Source: Streptomyces viridochromogenes DSM 40736 | GTDB lineage: Bacteria; Actinomycetota; Actinomycetes; Streptomycetales; Streptomycetaceae | Direction: 5' to 3' | Length of the DNA stretch: 64,000 nucleotides | NCBI RefSeq assembly: GCF_000158955.1 | Contig: NZ_GG657757.1 | Coordinates: 5,502,314 to 5,566,313 of the forward strand | Shown: piece by piece, positions 18,163 to 26,530 of the stretch | Layout: each line of letters opens with the position of its first letter | Numbering within the stretch: the first letter of the stretch is position 1 | Program-made: the position numbers and the translations under genes | Notes under the pieces: model-generated | Told to the model about the DNA's origin: nothing | The model's database searches: none | The model's input: the letters and a program-made list of their open reading frames with translations, nothing else

Positions 18163-18191
18163 ACTGTAGACCTCCTTTTGAACACGTTCAA
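18163..18191 (-). promoter_or_regulatory. Promoter of the membrane protein / DCC / TetR operon
   Basis: Read leftward: -35 TTGAAC (complement of 18186-18191), a 17-base spacer, then -10 TACAGT (complement of 18163-18168). Both boxes and the spacing fit a vegetative promoter. The -35 box is the outer arm of the distal operator, so repressor binding would exclude RNA polymerase. Confidence 0.7.
18178..18191. promoter_or_regulatory. TetR-type operator, distal copy overlapping the -35 box
   Basis: Second exact copy of TTGAAC-AC-GTTCAA. Two identical 14-base sites 45 bases apart upstream of an operon that ends in a tetR gene are best explained as its own operators. Confidence 0.8.
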
Positions 18192-18254
18192 CTCGTGGGT
18201 GTGGGGTGTAGGTCACGCCGGGGCCGCCGATACGGAGGGAGTTGCGTGACCTGT

Positions 18255-18305
18255 TCAGGCCTTGCAGCCGCCCACGCGCCGCGTGCTCAGCGCGATGTCA
18301 TCCAT
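18255..18305 (-). CDS. Possible 16-residue peptide ORF
   Basis: ATG to TGA, 17 codons, product MDDIALSTRRVGGCKA, with GAGG 5 nt before the ATG. It starts 23 bases behind the Uma2-family stop on the same strand. Translation is only a possibility: ORFs this short arise by chance, no modifying enzyme gene lies nearby, and I recognise no peptide family. Confidence 0.2.
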   Translation of the reverse strand: MDDIALSTRRVGGCKA

Positions 18306-18328
18306 GCGGACCTCGTACGAGGATCGGG

Positions 18329-18916
18329 TCACCCGGCCTGTTTCGGCTGTCCTGCCTTCAGGATCTCTGCGACGTCCAGCGTGACCTTGGCGCCGAGGGA
18401 GTCGGGGAGGGCGACGATCTCGCCGGGGACATGGACGTGGTGGATCGTGTAGCCGTCCCGGACCGGGGCGGTGAGGATGTGGAGTCGTTGGTGCGTCCTG
18501 TCGACGATGACGTAGACCGGGATTCCTGCCGCCGCGTACGCGGCCACCTTGACGTGGAGATCCAGATGGGGATTTTCCGCGGTGACTTCCAGGACCATGC
18601 GGAAGCAGGAGGGCTCGTAGCAGTTGTTCTCGACCATACGGGACGAGATGTCCGCGTCGACGACCGAGAGGTCCGGGATGGCGTAGTCCTCCGGGCCGGT
18701 GGGAAGCCACACCGCGATCTTCTGGGCGACCGTGGGGTCGTCGCTGTCGAGTCCGGCGTTCAGACACGCCAGCGTGACGTCCGTGAGGACTTTGGCATGT
18801 GGGCCGTCGGGGATCGGTGTCACCAGCAGCAGGCCGTCGATGATCTCGAAGCGAGCGCCTGGGGTGCATTCCGTGAGCCAGTCGGCCCACTTCGTGAGCG
18901 AACGGTTCGCCGGCAT
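18329..18916 (-). CDS. Uma2-family (DUF820) putative endonuclease
   Basis: A 195-residue protein of the Uma2 / DUF820 family, which has the PD-(D/E)XK nuclease fold and is abundant in Streptomyces and cyanobacteria with unknown role. Visible features are FEIIDGLLLVTPIPDGPH (the conserved E-x3-G start), DYAIPDLSVVDAD (the PD motif), and CFRMVLEVTAENPHLDLHVKVAAYAAAGIPVYVIVD (E-x-T/S, then the K-x2-x-Y-A-x2-G-I-P-x-Y-W/V-I-V-D block). ATG 18916 is preferred since GGAGG lies 8 nt upstream; a longer start at 18931 would place the Shine-Dalgarno inside the gene. It stands alone, upstream of the sdh terminator. Confidence 0.85.
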   Translation of the reverse strand: MPANRSLTKWADWLTECTPGARFEIIDGLLLVTPIPDGPHAKVLTDVTLACLNAGLDSDDPTVAQKIAVWLPTGPEDYAIPDLSVVDADISSRMVENNCYEPSCFRMVLEVTAENPHLDLHVKVAAYAAAGIPVYVIVDRTHQRLHILTAPVRDGYTIHHVHVPGEIVALPDSLGAKVTLDVAEILKAGQPKQAG

Positions 18917-19018
18917 ATGCGAGTCCTCCACGTGGTCTTGGCGCGGACATCCTCTCCAGGCCGGTGCGCGACATCCTGCTCGACCAGGTGCAACTCACTA
19001 GAACGAGGCCATGCACAC

Positions 19019-19057
19019 GGCGAGGGCCCCGTCTCCACTGGAGACGGGGCCCTCACC
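19019..19057 (-). terminator. Strong hairpin terminator of the sdh operon
   Basis: A 17-bp stem (ggcgagggccccgtctc paired with gagacggggccctcacc, one non-Watson-Crick position) with the 5-base loop cactg. It lies 19 bases behind the sdhB stop. No U-tract follows, as is common in Streptomyces. Confidence 0.85.
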
Positions 19058-19075
19058 TGCATACCGAAGCCGGGC

Positions 19076-19855
19076 TCAGAAGCGGCGCGTGATCAGCGCC
19101 CGCTTCACCTCGGCGATCGCCTTCGTGACCTCGATACCGCGCGGGCAGGCGTCCGTGCAGTTGAAGGTCGTGCGGCAGCGCCACACGCCGTCGCGGTCGT
19201 TGAGGACCTCCAGGCGCTGCTCGCCCGCCTCGTCACGCGAGTCGAAGATGAAGCGGTGCGCGTTGACGATGGCCGCCGGGCCGAAGTACTGGCCGTCGTT
19301 CCAGAAGACCGGGCACGACGTGGTGCAGGCCGCGCAGAGGATGCACTTCGTCGTGTCGTCGAAGCGCTCGCGGTCCTCGGCGGACTGCAGACGCTCGCGC
19401 GTGGGCTCGTTCGTGTCCTTCGTGATGAGGAAGGGCATGACGTCCCGGTACGCCTGGAAGAACGGCTCCATGTCGACCACGAGGTCCTTCAGGACCGTGA
19501 GGCCCTTTATGGCCTCGACCGTGATCGGCTTCTCGGGGTTGATGTCCTTGATCAGGGTCTTGCAGGCAAGACGGTTCTTGCCGTTGATCCGCATCGCGTC
19601 GGAGCCGCAGATGCCGTGGGCGCAGGAACGGCGGAACGTCAGCGTGCCGTCGAGCTCCCACTTGATCTTGTGGAGGGCGTCGAGGACGCGCTCCTTCGGG
19701 TCGATCTCCAGCTGGAAGTCTTCCCACACCGCTTCCGCCGCGACCTCGGGGTTGAAGCGGCGGATGCGGAAGGTGACCGTGATGTAGGGGGAGTCGGCGA
19801 AACCGGGCTCGGGCCGGCCGGCCGCGTCTTCCTTGTCCAGAACGGGGGTAGCCAT
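19076..19855 (-). CDS. sdhB: Succinate dehydrogenase iron-sulfur subunit
   Basis: Electron-transfer subunit of respiratory complex II, 259 residues, facing the cytoplasm. The [2Fe-2S] ligands are in RRSCAHGICGSDAM (Cys, Cys, Asp, the Asp as in E. coli) with the fourth Cys in NRLACKTL; the [4Fe-4S] and [3Fe-4S] ligands are in CILCAACTTSCPV and TTFNCTDACPRGI. All cluster ligands are intact. It is the last gene of sdhCDAB; its ATG overlaps the sdhA stop (TGATG), so it is translationally coupled. A strong hairpin follows. Confidence 0.97.
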   Translation of the reverse strand: MATPVLDKEDAAGRPEPGFADSPYITVTFRIRRFNPEVAAEAVWEDFQLEIDPKERVLDALHKIKWELDGTLTFRRSCAHGICGSDAMRINGKNRLACKTLIKDINPEKPITVEAIKGLTVLKDLVVDMEPFFQAYRDVMPFLITKDTNEPTRERLQSAEDRERFDDTTKCILCAACTTSCPVFWNDGQYFGPAAIVNAHRFIFDSRDEAGEQRLEVLNDRDGVWRCRTTFNCTDACPRGIEVTKAIAEVKRALITRRF

Positions 19856-21609
19856 CAGTACTTACGCTCCATCGGCTGGTAGCGGGTCTGGACGACCGGC
19901 TTGTAGTCGAGACGGACGGTTTCGGAACCGTCGGCGCCGACCTCGCGGTACGCCATGGTGTGCCGCATGAAGTTGACGTCGTCGCGGTTCGGGTAGTCCT
20001 CGCGGTAGTGACCGCCGCGGGACTCCTTGCGGGCGAGCGCGGAGACGGCCATGACCTCGGCGAGGTCGAGCAGGTTGCCCAGCTCGATGGCCTCCAGCAG
20101 GTCCGTGTTGAACCGCTTGCCCTTGTCCTGGATCGACACGTTCTTGTACCGCTCACGCAGCTCCGCGATCTTCTCGACCGCGGTCTTGATCGTCTGCTCG
20201 GTGCGGAACACCATGACGTTGGCGTCCATGGTCTCCTGCAGCTCGCGCCGCAGCACCGTCACACGCTCGGTGCCCGTGGCGTCGCGCAGCTGCTCGACCT
20301 GCGCGATCACGAGCTCCGCCGGGTTCTCCGGCAGCTCCACGAACTCCGCCTTCTGCGCGTACTCCGCGGCCGCGATACCGGCGCGCTTGCCGAACACGTT
20401 GATGTCCAGCAGGGAGTTCGTGCCGAGGCGGTTCGCGCCGTGCACGGACACGCAGGCGACCTCGCCGGCCGCGTACAGGCCCGGGACGACCGTGGTGTTG
20501 TCCGCCAGGACCTCACCCTCGACGTTCGTCGGGATGCCGCCCATCGCGTAGTGCGCGGTGGGCTGGATCGGGATCGGGTCCGTGTAGGGCTCGATGCCGA
20601 GGTACGTACGGGCGAACTCCGTGATGTCCGGGAGCTTCGCGTCCAGTTGCTCCGGCGGGAGGTGCGTGAGGTCCAGGTAGACGTGGTCGCCCTCGGGGCC
20701 GCAGCCGCGGCCTTCGCGGATCTCCGTGTAGATGGAGCGGGAGACCACGTCTCGGGACGCGAGGTCCTTCATGACCGGCGCGTACTTCTCCATGAAGCGC
20801 TCGCCGTCCTTGTTGCGGAGGATGCCGCCCTCACCGCGGGCGCCCTCCGTCAGCAGGATGCCCATGCGCCAGATGCCGGTCGGGTGGAACTGGAAGAACT
20901 CCATGTCCTCCAGCGGCAGACCCCGGCGGTAGACCGCCGCCTGGCCGTCACCGGTCAGCGTGTGCGCGTTGGACGTCACCTTGAAGAACTTGCCGCAGCC
21001 GCCGGACGCGTAGACCACGGACTTCGCCTGGAAGATGTGGATCTCGCCGGTGGCGAGTTCGTACGCCACGACGCCCGCCGACTTCTTGACGCCGTCGACC
21101 TCGGTGAGCAGCTGGTCCAGGACGTAGAACTCGTTGAAGAACTCCACGCCCTCCTTGACGCAGTTCTGGTACAGCGTCTGGAGGATCATGTGGCCGGTGC
21201 GGTCGGCCGCGTAGCAGGAGCGGCGGACCGGGGCCTCGCCGTGGTTGCGGCTGTGACCGCCGAAGCGGCGCTGGTCGATGGTGCCGTTCGGCGTGCGGTT
21301 GAACGGCAGGCCCATCTTCTCCAGGTCGAGGACGGAGTCGATGGCCTCCTTCGCCAGGATCTCGGCGGCGTCCTGGTCGACCAGGTAGTCACCGCCCTTG
21401 ACCGTGTCGAAGGTGTGCCACTCCCAGTTGTCCTCCTCCACGTTCGCCAGCGCGGCGGCCATGCCGCCCTGCGCGGCGCCCGTGTGGGAGCGGGTGGGGT
21501 AGAGCTTGGTCAGGACGGCCGTGCGGCTGCGCTTCGTGGACTCGATGGCCGCGCGCATGCCCGCGCCACCGGCGCCGACGATGACGGTGTCGTACTTGTG
21601 GATCTTCAT
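19855..21609 (-). CDS. sdhA: Succinate dehydrogenase flavoprotein subunit
   Basis: FAD-bearing catalytic subunit of complex II, 584 residues, oxidising succinate to fumarate. It has the dinucleotide fold [16 protein letters not shown], the region [17 protein letters not shown] which includes the flavinylated histidine, the substrate motif [10 protein letters not shown] followed by [13 protein letters not shown], and the C-terminal FAD block [26 protein letters not shown]. Length and motifs are those of a full-length SdhA. It lies between sdhD (19-base gap) and sdhB (1-base overlap). Confidence 0.97.
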   Translation of the reverse strand: MKIHKYDTVIVGAGGAGMRAAIESTKRSRTAVLTKLYPTRSHTGAAQGGMAAALANVEEDNWEWHTFDTVKGGDYLVDQDAAEILAKEAIDSVLDLEKMGLPFNRTPNGTIDQRRFGGHSRNHGEAPVRRSCYAADRTGHMILQTLYQNCVKEGVEFFNEFYVLDQLLTEVDGVKKSAGVVAYELATGEIHIFQAKSVVYASGGCGKFFKVTSNAHTLTGDGQAAVYRRGLPLEDMEFFQFHPTGIWRMGILLTEGARGEGGILRNKDGERFMEKYAPVMKDLASRDVVSRSIYTEIREGRGCGPEGDHVYLDLTHLPPEQLDAKLPDITEFARTYLGIEPYTDPIPIQPTAHYAMGGIPTNVEGEVLADNTTVVPGLYAAGEVACVSVHGANRLGTNSLLDINVFGKRAGIAAAEYAQKAEFVELPENPAELVIAQVEQLRDATGTERVTVLRRELQETMDANVMVFRTEQTIKTAVEKIAELRERYKNVSIQDKGKRFNTDLLEAIELGNLLDLAEVMAVSALARKESRGGHYREDYPNRDDVNFMRHTMAYREVGADGSETVRLDYKPVVQTRYQPMERKY

Positions 21610-21628
21610 GATTCTCGCAACCCCGTGC

Positions 21629-22111
21629 CTAGCGGATGTTCGGGTCGAAGGTGAAGATCACCAGCGTGCCCAGCAGGATGGTGAACACCGTGGCGGTGTA
21701 GAGCAGGCCCTTGAGCCACAGCCGGGTGTTCGCGCGCTCCGCGTAGTCGTTGATGACCGTGCGCAGGCCGTTGGCGCCGTGCAGCATCGCGAGCCACAGC
21801 ATCAGCAGGTCCCAGACCTGCCAGAACGGCGAGGCCCAGCGGCCCGCCACGAAGGCGAAGCCGATCTTGGAGACGCCGCCGTCCAGCACGAGCTGGATCA
21901 GCAGGTGGCCGAGGACCAGGACGACCAGCACGACGCCGGACAGGCGCATGAACAGCCAGGCGGCCATCTCGAAGTTGCCGCGGGTGCTCTTCGGGGTCTT
22001 CTTGGTCCGCTTGCGCGGGGCCTCGATGAGGGGCGCGGGGTTGTCGACGGTGTAGACGGCGCCGCCCTCGACGGGGCCGACGCCCGCAGCGGTCTTCTCA
22101 GTCGTGGACAT
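21629..22111 (-). CDS. sdhD: Succinate dehydrogenase membrane anchor subunit
   Basis: A 160-residue anchor of complex II. After a polar Pro/Lys-rich N-terminus of about 45 residues come three transmembrane helices ([60 protein letters not shown]). Histidines in VLGHLL and AMLHGANG are likely haem or quinone-site ligands. It is cotranscribed with sdhC (5-base gap) and sdhA. The C-terminus DPNIR is complete. Confidence 0.92.
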   Translation of the reverse strand: MSTTEKTAAGVGPVEGGAVYTVDNPAPLIEAPRKRTKKTPKSTRGNFEMAAWLFMRLSGVVLVVLVLGHLLIQLVLDGGVSKIGFAFVAGRWASPFWQVWDLLMLWLAMLHGANGLRTVINDYAERANTRLWLKGLLYTATVFTILLGTLVIFTFDPNIR

Positions 22112-22116
22112 TGGCG

Positions 22117-22497
22117 TCAGCTCCCGAACAGTTCACGAGCGGCGTGGCCGAGGACGGGGTAGATCGCCCCGAGCATCAGCACGACCCACACGGCGACGAC
22201 GGTCCAGAGCATCTGCTTCTGGTACCGCGCGCCCTTGATCCAGAAGTCGACGGCGATGACGCGCAGACCGTTGAGCGCGTGGAAGAGGATGGCGGCGACG
22301 AGGCCGTACTCCAGCAGCGCGACGATCGGCGTCTTGTACGTGGCCACGACGTCGTCGTAGGCCTCAGGGGACACACGGACGAGAGCGGTGTCCAGCACGT
22401 GAACGAACAGGAAGAAGAAGATGAGGACGCCGGTGACTCGATGAGCCACCCAGGACCACATTCCTTCCCGGCCGCGGTACAGCGTTCCAGCCGGCAC
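22117..22497 (-). CDS. sdhC: Succinate dehydrogenase cytochrome b556 subunit
   Basis: A 126-residue haem-binding anchor of complex II with the N-terminal signature GTLYRGREGMWSWVAHRVTGVLIF and three transmembrane helices. Candidate haem ligands are His in WVAHRVTG and HALNGLR. GTG 22497 is chosen because GGAGGAAAC lies just upstream and the usual SdhC N-terminus follows; the frame remains open for 47 codons upstream without protein-like sequence. It is the first gene of sdhCDAB. The promoter must lie between 22498 and the preceding gene end at 22690, but no clear -35/-10 pair was identified. Confidence 0.93.
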   Translation of the reverse strand: MPAGTLYRGREGMWSWVAHRVTGVLIFFFLFVHVLDTALVRVSPEAYDDVVATYKTPIVALLEYGLVAAILFHALNGLRVIAVDFWIKGARYQKQMLWTVVAVWVVLMLGAIYPVLGHAARELFGS

Positions 22498-22689
22498 GGA
22501 AGTTTCCTCCGGGAGCGGGGATTGGGGCCGCGCCGGCTTGGTGTGTCGGTCGGGCCCGGCCGGGTACGGTCCACCGGCCCCCAGCATCGTAGCGAGGCGT
22601 TGCCGCTGGGCTGAGCGGGGGTCTGGCTGTGTGATCAAACTGGCATGCTTACGGGCTAGCCTCTGAGGCTTCTGGGGTGTGATTTCCCG

Positions 22690-23211
22690 TTATCTGCCGG
22701 GTGCGGGTTCGTTGTGGTCGATCGCGCCCACGCGGCGGTAGCCGCACCTCGATTGCGGCACCGCGCCCCTGAGGGCGGCCAGCAGACGTCCCCTCGCGAG
22801 GCGCCGGAGTTCGTCCGCCGTCACCGCCCGCTCCTCTTCCGGATCGTTCGTCAATCGTGACCGGATGGCCTCGAGGGTGTGGTCCAGCACCTCGGACGGG
22901 GAGAGGCCGTCCAGGCAGATGACGAACACGTGTCCGAATCGGGCCTCGTAGGCGGCGTGGGCCGCGTTCAGGGCCGTGTGGGCCGCTGCGTAGGTGTCCG
23001 GCGGGAGGGCGGGCAGGGGCTCCTCCGCCAGCGCTTCCGTGAGGTCGGCCCAGGTCAGGTCGTAGGCCGCCTCGTCCGCCGCGGCGAGCAGGGAGGCCAG
23101 ATCCGGGTACGGGCGGTGTTCCGCGACGCGCCGGGACCAGCGCGGGCTGCGCAGACAGGTGAGGAGAGCTTGTTCCAGTTCCTCCGCGGAGGCCGCGTTG
23201 AGGTGCTCCAC
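22690..23211 (-). CDS. OHCU decarboxylase-like protein, catalytic His motif not evident
   Basis: A 173-residue protein resembling 2-oxo-4-hydroxy-4-carboxy-5-ureidoimidazoline decarboxylase, the last step of urate to allantoin conversion. Support comes from LEQALLTCLRSPRWSRRVAE, LASLLAAADEAAYDLTWADL, AAYEARFGHVFVICLDG and a C-terminal ELRRLARGRLLAAL. The usual HPxIG/HPDLG motif carrying the catalytic histidine is expected after the WADL helix, but EEPLPALPP is found there, so activity is doubtful. No other urate genes are in the window. The last 26 or so residues (from LRGAVPQ on) are encoded by copy C of the dispersed repeat and are not part of the ancestral fold. Confidence 0.7.
   Translation of the reverse strand: MEHLNAASAEELEQALLTCLRSPRWSRRVAEHRPYPDLASLLAAADEAAYDLTWADLTEALAEEPLPALPPDTYAAAHTALNAAHAAYEARFGHVFVICLDGLSPSEVLDHTLEAIRSRLTNDPEEERAVTADELRRLARGRLLAALRGAVPQSRCGYRRVGAIDHNEPAPGR
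22701..22776 (-). repeat. Dispersed hairpin repeat, copy C, inside a coding region
   Basis: The reverse complement of this stretch reads ccctcaggggcgcgg ... gcggctaccgccgcgtgggcgcgatcgaccacaacgaacccgcac, matching copies at 3058-3136 and 63673-63747. The GCGGC/GCCGC stem is kept with a different loop. Here the element supplies the last 26 codons and the 3' end of the OHCU-like gene, in the same orientation as that gene. Confidence 0.8.
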
Positions 23212-23446
23212 CGGTATGGCGAGTCGGCCGGGGAGGTCTGGGAGACGGTGCGCGGGCAGCGTGGATCCTCGTGGGCGTCACGTGTGTCGGCAGGGCATGG
23301 TGTGAGAGTTGTGACGTCACGCTATCGAGTACGACCACGACGTGTCCGACGGATGCCTGAATTTCACCCGGGAGAGAGAGTTTCGGAACCTGTGGTGGAC
23401 GCGCGCCAAACGCGCGCCGCGCGGCACGGGGTCTTAGGTTGGCCGT

Positions 23447-25108
23447 GTGAGTCAGCACAGGCGCCGGAGTTCGGCGAAGCAGGTGAAACAGCGGCCAGTG
23501 CTGGTCGTGGCCATGGCCGTAGCCCTGGTCGTGGTCGTGGCCGGAGTGAGTTTCGGGCTCTGGGCGGCCTCGGGCGGCGACGGCGGGTCCACGGAACCGG
23601 AGGCCAGACCGTCCCAGGGCGGGACCGGGGCCGCCCCGCGGGGCACCTCGCCGTCAGAGAGTCCCAGCCCGAGCCGCTCGTACGCCCTGTCCAAAGCGCC
23701 GCAGACGATCCCCGCCGTGCGCGACCACACCCCCGCGCGCGGCCCGGGCTGGCGCCCCGAGAGCGGCGACCGGGTGGTCGTGGACGACCCGGCGCTGGCC
23801 GACGAAGGGCGGCTCATCGCCGGTGAGCTGGGGCTGTCGTACCAGGGCGAGAAGAACGACCAGCAGGCCGGGGACGTACGGCTGGCACTGGACGGCGACA
23901 AGAAGGCGAACCCGGAGTCGTACGTCATGACCGTGCGCGACGGGCGGGTGGAGATCAACGGGCCCGCCGAGGCGGGCGTCTTCTACGGCACCCGCACGCT
24001 CAAGCAGGAGGTGCACGACGGCGGCACGGCGCCCGAGGGCGTGGTGAAGGACGAGCCGGCCAAGCCGCAGCGCGGCTTCATGCTGGACATCGCGCGCAAG
24101 AACTACACGGCCGGCTGGATCGAGGACCGGATCCGCGAACTGGGCGACCTGAAGTACAACCAGCTCGGTCTGCACTTCTCCGACGACCAGGGGTTCCGGA
24201 TCGAGTCCGACTCGCATCCGGAGATCGTCTCCCAGGAGCATCTGACCAAGGCACAGGTGCGGAAGATCGTCGACCTCGCGGAGAGCCGGCACATCACCGT
24301 CGTGCCCGAGATCGACTCGCCCGGGCACCTCGGCGCGGTCATCGACGCCCACCCCGACCTCCAGCTGCGCACCGCGCAGGGGTCGGCGGTGCAGGGTGCC
24401 ATCGACATCTCCAAGGCCGAGAGCGCCGAGATCGTCGACGACCTGCTGAACGAGTACGCGGGCCTCTTCCCCGGCCGGCCCTGGCACCTCGGCGGTGACG
24501 AGTACCAGGCGCTGGTCCGCTCCGACCCGGAGGCCTCGTTCCCCCAGCTGGCCGCCGCCGCGCAGCAGAAGTACGGCGCCGGTGCCACGGTCGCCGACCT
24601 CACCACCGGCTGGCTGAACGACCGGGCCGCCACCGTCCGCGCCAACCAGCGCACCCCGCGCGCGTGGAACGACGGTTTCTTCCGCGACACCTCCGTCGCG
24701 GCCGACAAGGACATCCAGGTCGCCTACTGGACCGGCAAGGAGATCGGCGCCCGGACGCCGGTGGAGTACCTGAGCACGGGCCGGAAGGTCATCAACTACA
24801 ACGACGAGTTCCTGTACTACGTGCTCGGCGAGCCGCAGACCTTCGTCTATCCGACCGGACAGCGGATCTACGAGCAGTGGACGCCGCGGATGCTGCGCGA
24901 CACCGCGCAGGTGCCCGCGCGCTACGACGACCAGATCCTCGGCGGGACCTTCGCCGTCTGGGGCGACCAGCCGAACGCGCAGACGCAGGACCAGGTCGCG
25001 GCCGGGATCCGGATGCCGTTGCGGGCGACCGTCCAGAAGCTCTGGGACCCGGGCGCGCCCGGGCTGTCCTGGGCGCAGTTCCGGGCGCTGGCGGACAGGC
25101 TCGGCTGA
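23447..25108 (+). CDS. Family 20 beta-N-acetylhexosaminidase, membrane anchored
   Basis: A 553-residue glycoside hydrolase that releases N-acetylhexosamine from chitin oligomers or wall glycans. A single N-terminal transmembrane segment (VLVVAMAVALVVVVAGVSFGLW, about 18-39) is followed by a Ser/Pro/Gly spacer, a GH20b-like domain (LGLSYQGEKNDQQAGDVRLAL) and the GH20 barrel starting KPQRGFMLDIARKNY. The catalytic Asp-Glu pair is in WHLGGDEY; VPEIDSPGHLGAV and WNDGFF are further active-site elements. No DasR-type operator was found in the 235-base leader. GTG 23447 is taken as start; the first residues are basic and precede the anchor directly. Other members are secreted enzymes, so this one probably works at the outer membrane face. 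Confidence 0.92.
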   Translation: MSQHRRRSSAKQVKQRPVLVVAMAVALVVVVAGVSFGLWAASGGDGGSTEPEARPSQGGTGAAPRGTSPSESPSPSRSYALSKAPQTIPAVRDHTPARGPGWRPESGDRVVVDDPALADEGRLIAGELGLSYQGEKNDQQAGDVRLALDGDKKANPESYVMTVRDGRVEINGPAEAGVFYGTRTLKQEVHDGGTAPEGVVKDEPAKPQRGFMLDIARKNYTAGWIEDRIRELGDLKYNQLGLHFSDDQGFRIESDSHPEIVSQEHLTKAQVRKIVDLAESRHITVVPEIDSPGHLGAVIDAHPDLQLRTAQGSAVQGAIDISKAESAEIVDDLLNEYAGLFPGRPWHLGGDEYQALVRSDPEASFPQLAAAAQQKYGAGATVADLTTGWLNDRAATVRANQRTPRAWNDGFFRDTSVAADKDIQVAYWTGKEIGARTPVEYLSTGRKVINYNDEFLYYVLGEPQTFVYPTGQRIYEQWTPRMLRDTAQVPARYDDQILGGTFAVWGDQPNAQTQDQVAAGIRMPLRATVQKLWDPGAPGLSWAQFRALADRLG

Positions 25109-25204
25109 CTCCGCTCGAATTGGCCCGTAGGGCTGCGAACCGCCGTACGGCTGTGGTGGTCTTCTGACGCGAGCCGAATCGAATATGCCGGGGGGAGCCG
25201 GAAC

Positions 25205-25711
25205 ATGGGCTACTGGGGGTATTTCGTCGTGGGCCGGGAGGAACGGCCGCTGGTGGAGCTGGGCGCCCTGGCCGGGGCGGCGGAGGCGATGACGCGCCGC
25301 GCCTCGGCGCCGGGCGGCTGGCAGGTCTGGGAGTACCCGAGCCGTGACGGCGACGTCGGGAACATGAACGCCCTGGCCCGGGAGACCGGCGCGCCGGCGC
25401 TCTTCGGGTACGTCATGAACAGCGAGTGCGTGGCGCTGGAGGCCGCGGCGCCGGAGAGCGGGGCGTGGACGACCTGCCTCGCACGGACCGCGATGGCCGG
25501 GTATCTGGGGGCCGGCCGGGAGGGCCTCACGCTGGAGGACTACTTCCTGGAACCCCGCGACGCCGCCGAGCACGCCGTCCGGTGGGCCGCCGAGGCCGGG
25601 CACGAAGTGAACGCCGACGCCCTTGTGGACGTACTCACTTCAGACCCCGATCCCCTGGCCGAAAACCTCTTGTTCCGCTTCCTCGACAGACTCGGCGTGG
25701 TGCCCCTGTGA
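25205..25711 (+). CDS. Protein of unknown function (168 aa)
   Basis: A soluble 168-residue protein beginning MGYWGYFVVGREERPLVEL, with ATG 25205 behind a GGGGGAG site. It has no signal peptide or membrane helix. Aromatic and acidic residues recur (WQVWEYPSRDGDVGNMN, TLEDYFLEPRDAAEHAVRW), a composition seen in several Streptomyces proteins of unknown function, and the C-terminus FRFLDRLGVVPL appears complete. No motif with a known role was recognised. It lies 96 bases behind the hexosaminidase gene and 108 bases before another unknown gene, so the three unknown genes here may or may not share a transcript. Confidence 0.7.
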   Translation: MGYWGYFVVGREERPLVELGALAGAAEAMTRRASAPGGWQVWEYPSRDGDVGNMNALARETGAPALFGYVMNSECVALEAAAPESGAWTTCLARTAMAGYLGAGREGLTLEDYFLEPRDAAEHAVRWAAEAGHEVNADALVDVLTSDPDPLAENLLFRFLDRLGVVPL

Positions 25712-25819
25712 CACTCCGGGGCCGTCGCACGCAGTAAGGGGAAGTGCGGGTTCCGTGAGGGGTGAGGGCTGCAAGCGGCCTTGTAGGGCCCCGGAGAAGG
25801 CCCGCGGAGGGAGACGTGG

Positions 25820-26374
25820 ATGAGCCTGGTGGAGTTGATCGCACAGGCCGACGAACGCGGGCTGGCCGCGAGCGGGCTGGCTTGTTTGGATCGGTGTGTG
25901 CCCCTGCTGGGCGGCGACGACGAGATCCTGCGGCCGCTGTGGGCGAGCCTCACCGACGACGCCGGGGCCGGCGACTGGGGTGACGGCCTGGAGCAGGCGC
26001 GCGGGAAGCTGGACACCGCCGACGGCGAGGACGAGGCGGCCGTGCTCGCCCAGCGGATGCTCGAGGCCGCTCCCGCCGAGCGGTCCGCCGCCGGAGTACG
26101 GGTGTGGGCCGACGCCTGCTCCGTCGCCTCCCTCCAGATCCACCGCCTCCTCGACACCCTCCAGGACGACGCCTCGTCGGTGGACGTGCGCCGCGAGGGC
26201 CGTACGGACGGCATGTCGCCGCTCGTCGCCGCCGAACTGCGCCGCCAGATCACCGTCCTGGAGGTCCTGGCCGGACATGGCCAGGCCGGGCTGCGGCGGG
26301 CGCTGGAGATCTCGGTCGAGGGGCGGCGGGTACTCCGCGCGGTCGTCTCCCGCCGGACCCGGCAGCACGGGTGA
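25820..26374 (+). CDS. Protein of unknown function (184 aa), helical, acidic
   Basis: A soluble, mainly helical protein of 184 residues with an acidic first half (GDDEILRPLWASLTDDAGAGDWGDGLEQ) and Arg-rich end (ISVEGRRVLRAVVSRRTRQHG). ATG 25820 follows GGAGGGAGACG. No known domain was recognised. It sits second in a row of three small unknown genes between a hexosaminidase and a peptidoglycan-recognition amidase, which says little about function. Confidence 0.65.
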   Translation: MSLVELIAQADERGLAASGLACLDRCVPLLGGDDEILRPLWASLTDDAGAGDWGDGLEQARGKLDTADGEDEAAVLAQRMLEAAPAERSAAGVRVWADACSVASLQIHRLLDTLQDDASSVDVRREGRTDGMSPLVAAELRRQITVLEVLAGHGQAGLRRALEISVEGRRVLRAVVSRRTRQHG

Positions 26375-26530
26375 GGACCAGGCGGCCGGCGAGGGCCCTG
26401 ACCGGCCTAAACCCCGTTCCTGGGAGAGTCCTGTGACAGTCGTGAGGCCGCCGTGGGGCGGTCCTGCGCCGCTTCGGGGAAGCCGCCGATTCCGGGTGAC
26501 GAAACGCTTCTCCGCAGCGCTTTCCGGGGT

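Noticed and set aside
22498-22689. Promoter of the sdh operon (TTGATC as -35)
   Set aside because: No acceptable -10 hexamer at the right spacing; the promoter must be here but cannot be placed by eye.
23311-23320. Palindrome GTGACGTCAC upstream of the hexosaminidase gene as an operator
   Set aside because: Single 10-bp palindrome with no second copy or known matching regulator; too little to support a site, although it lies in the right place.
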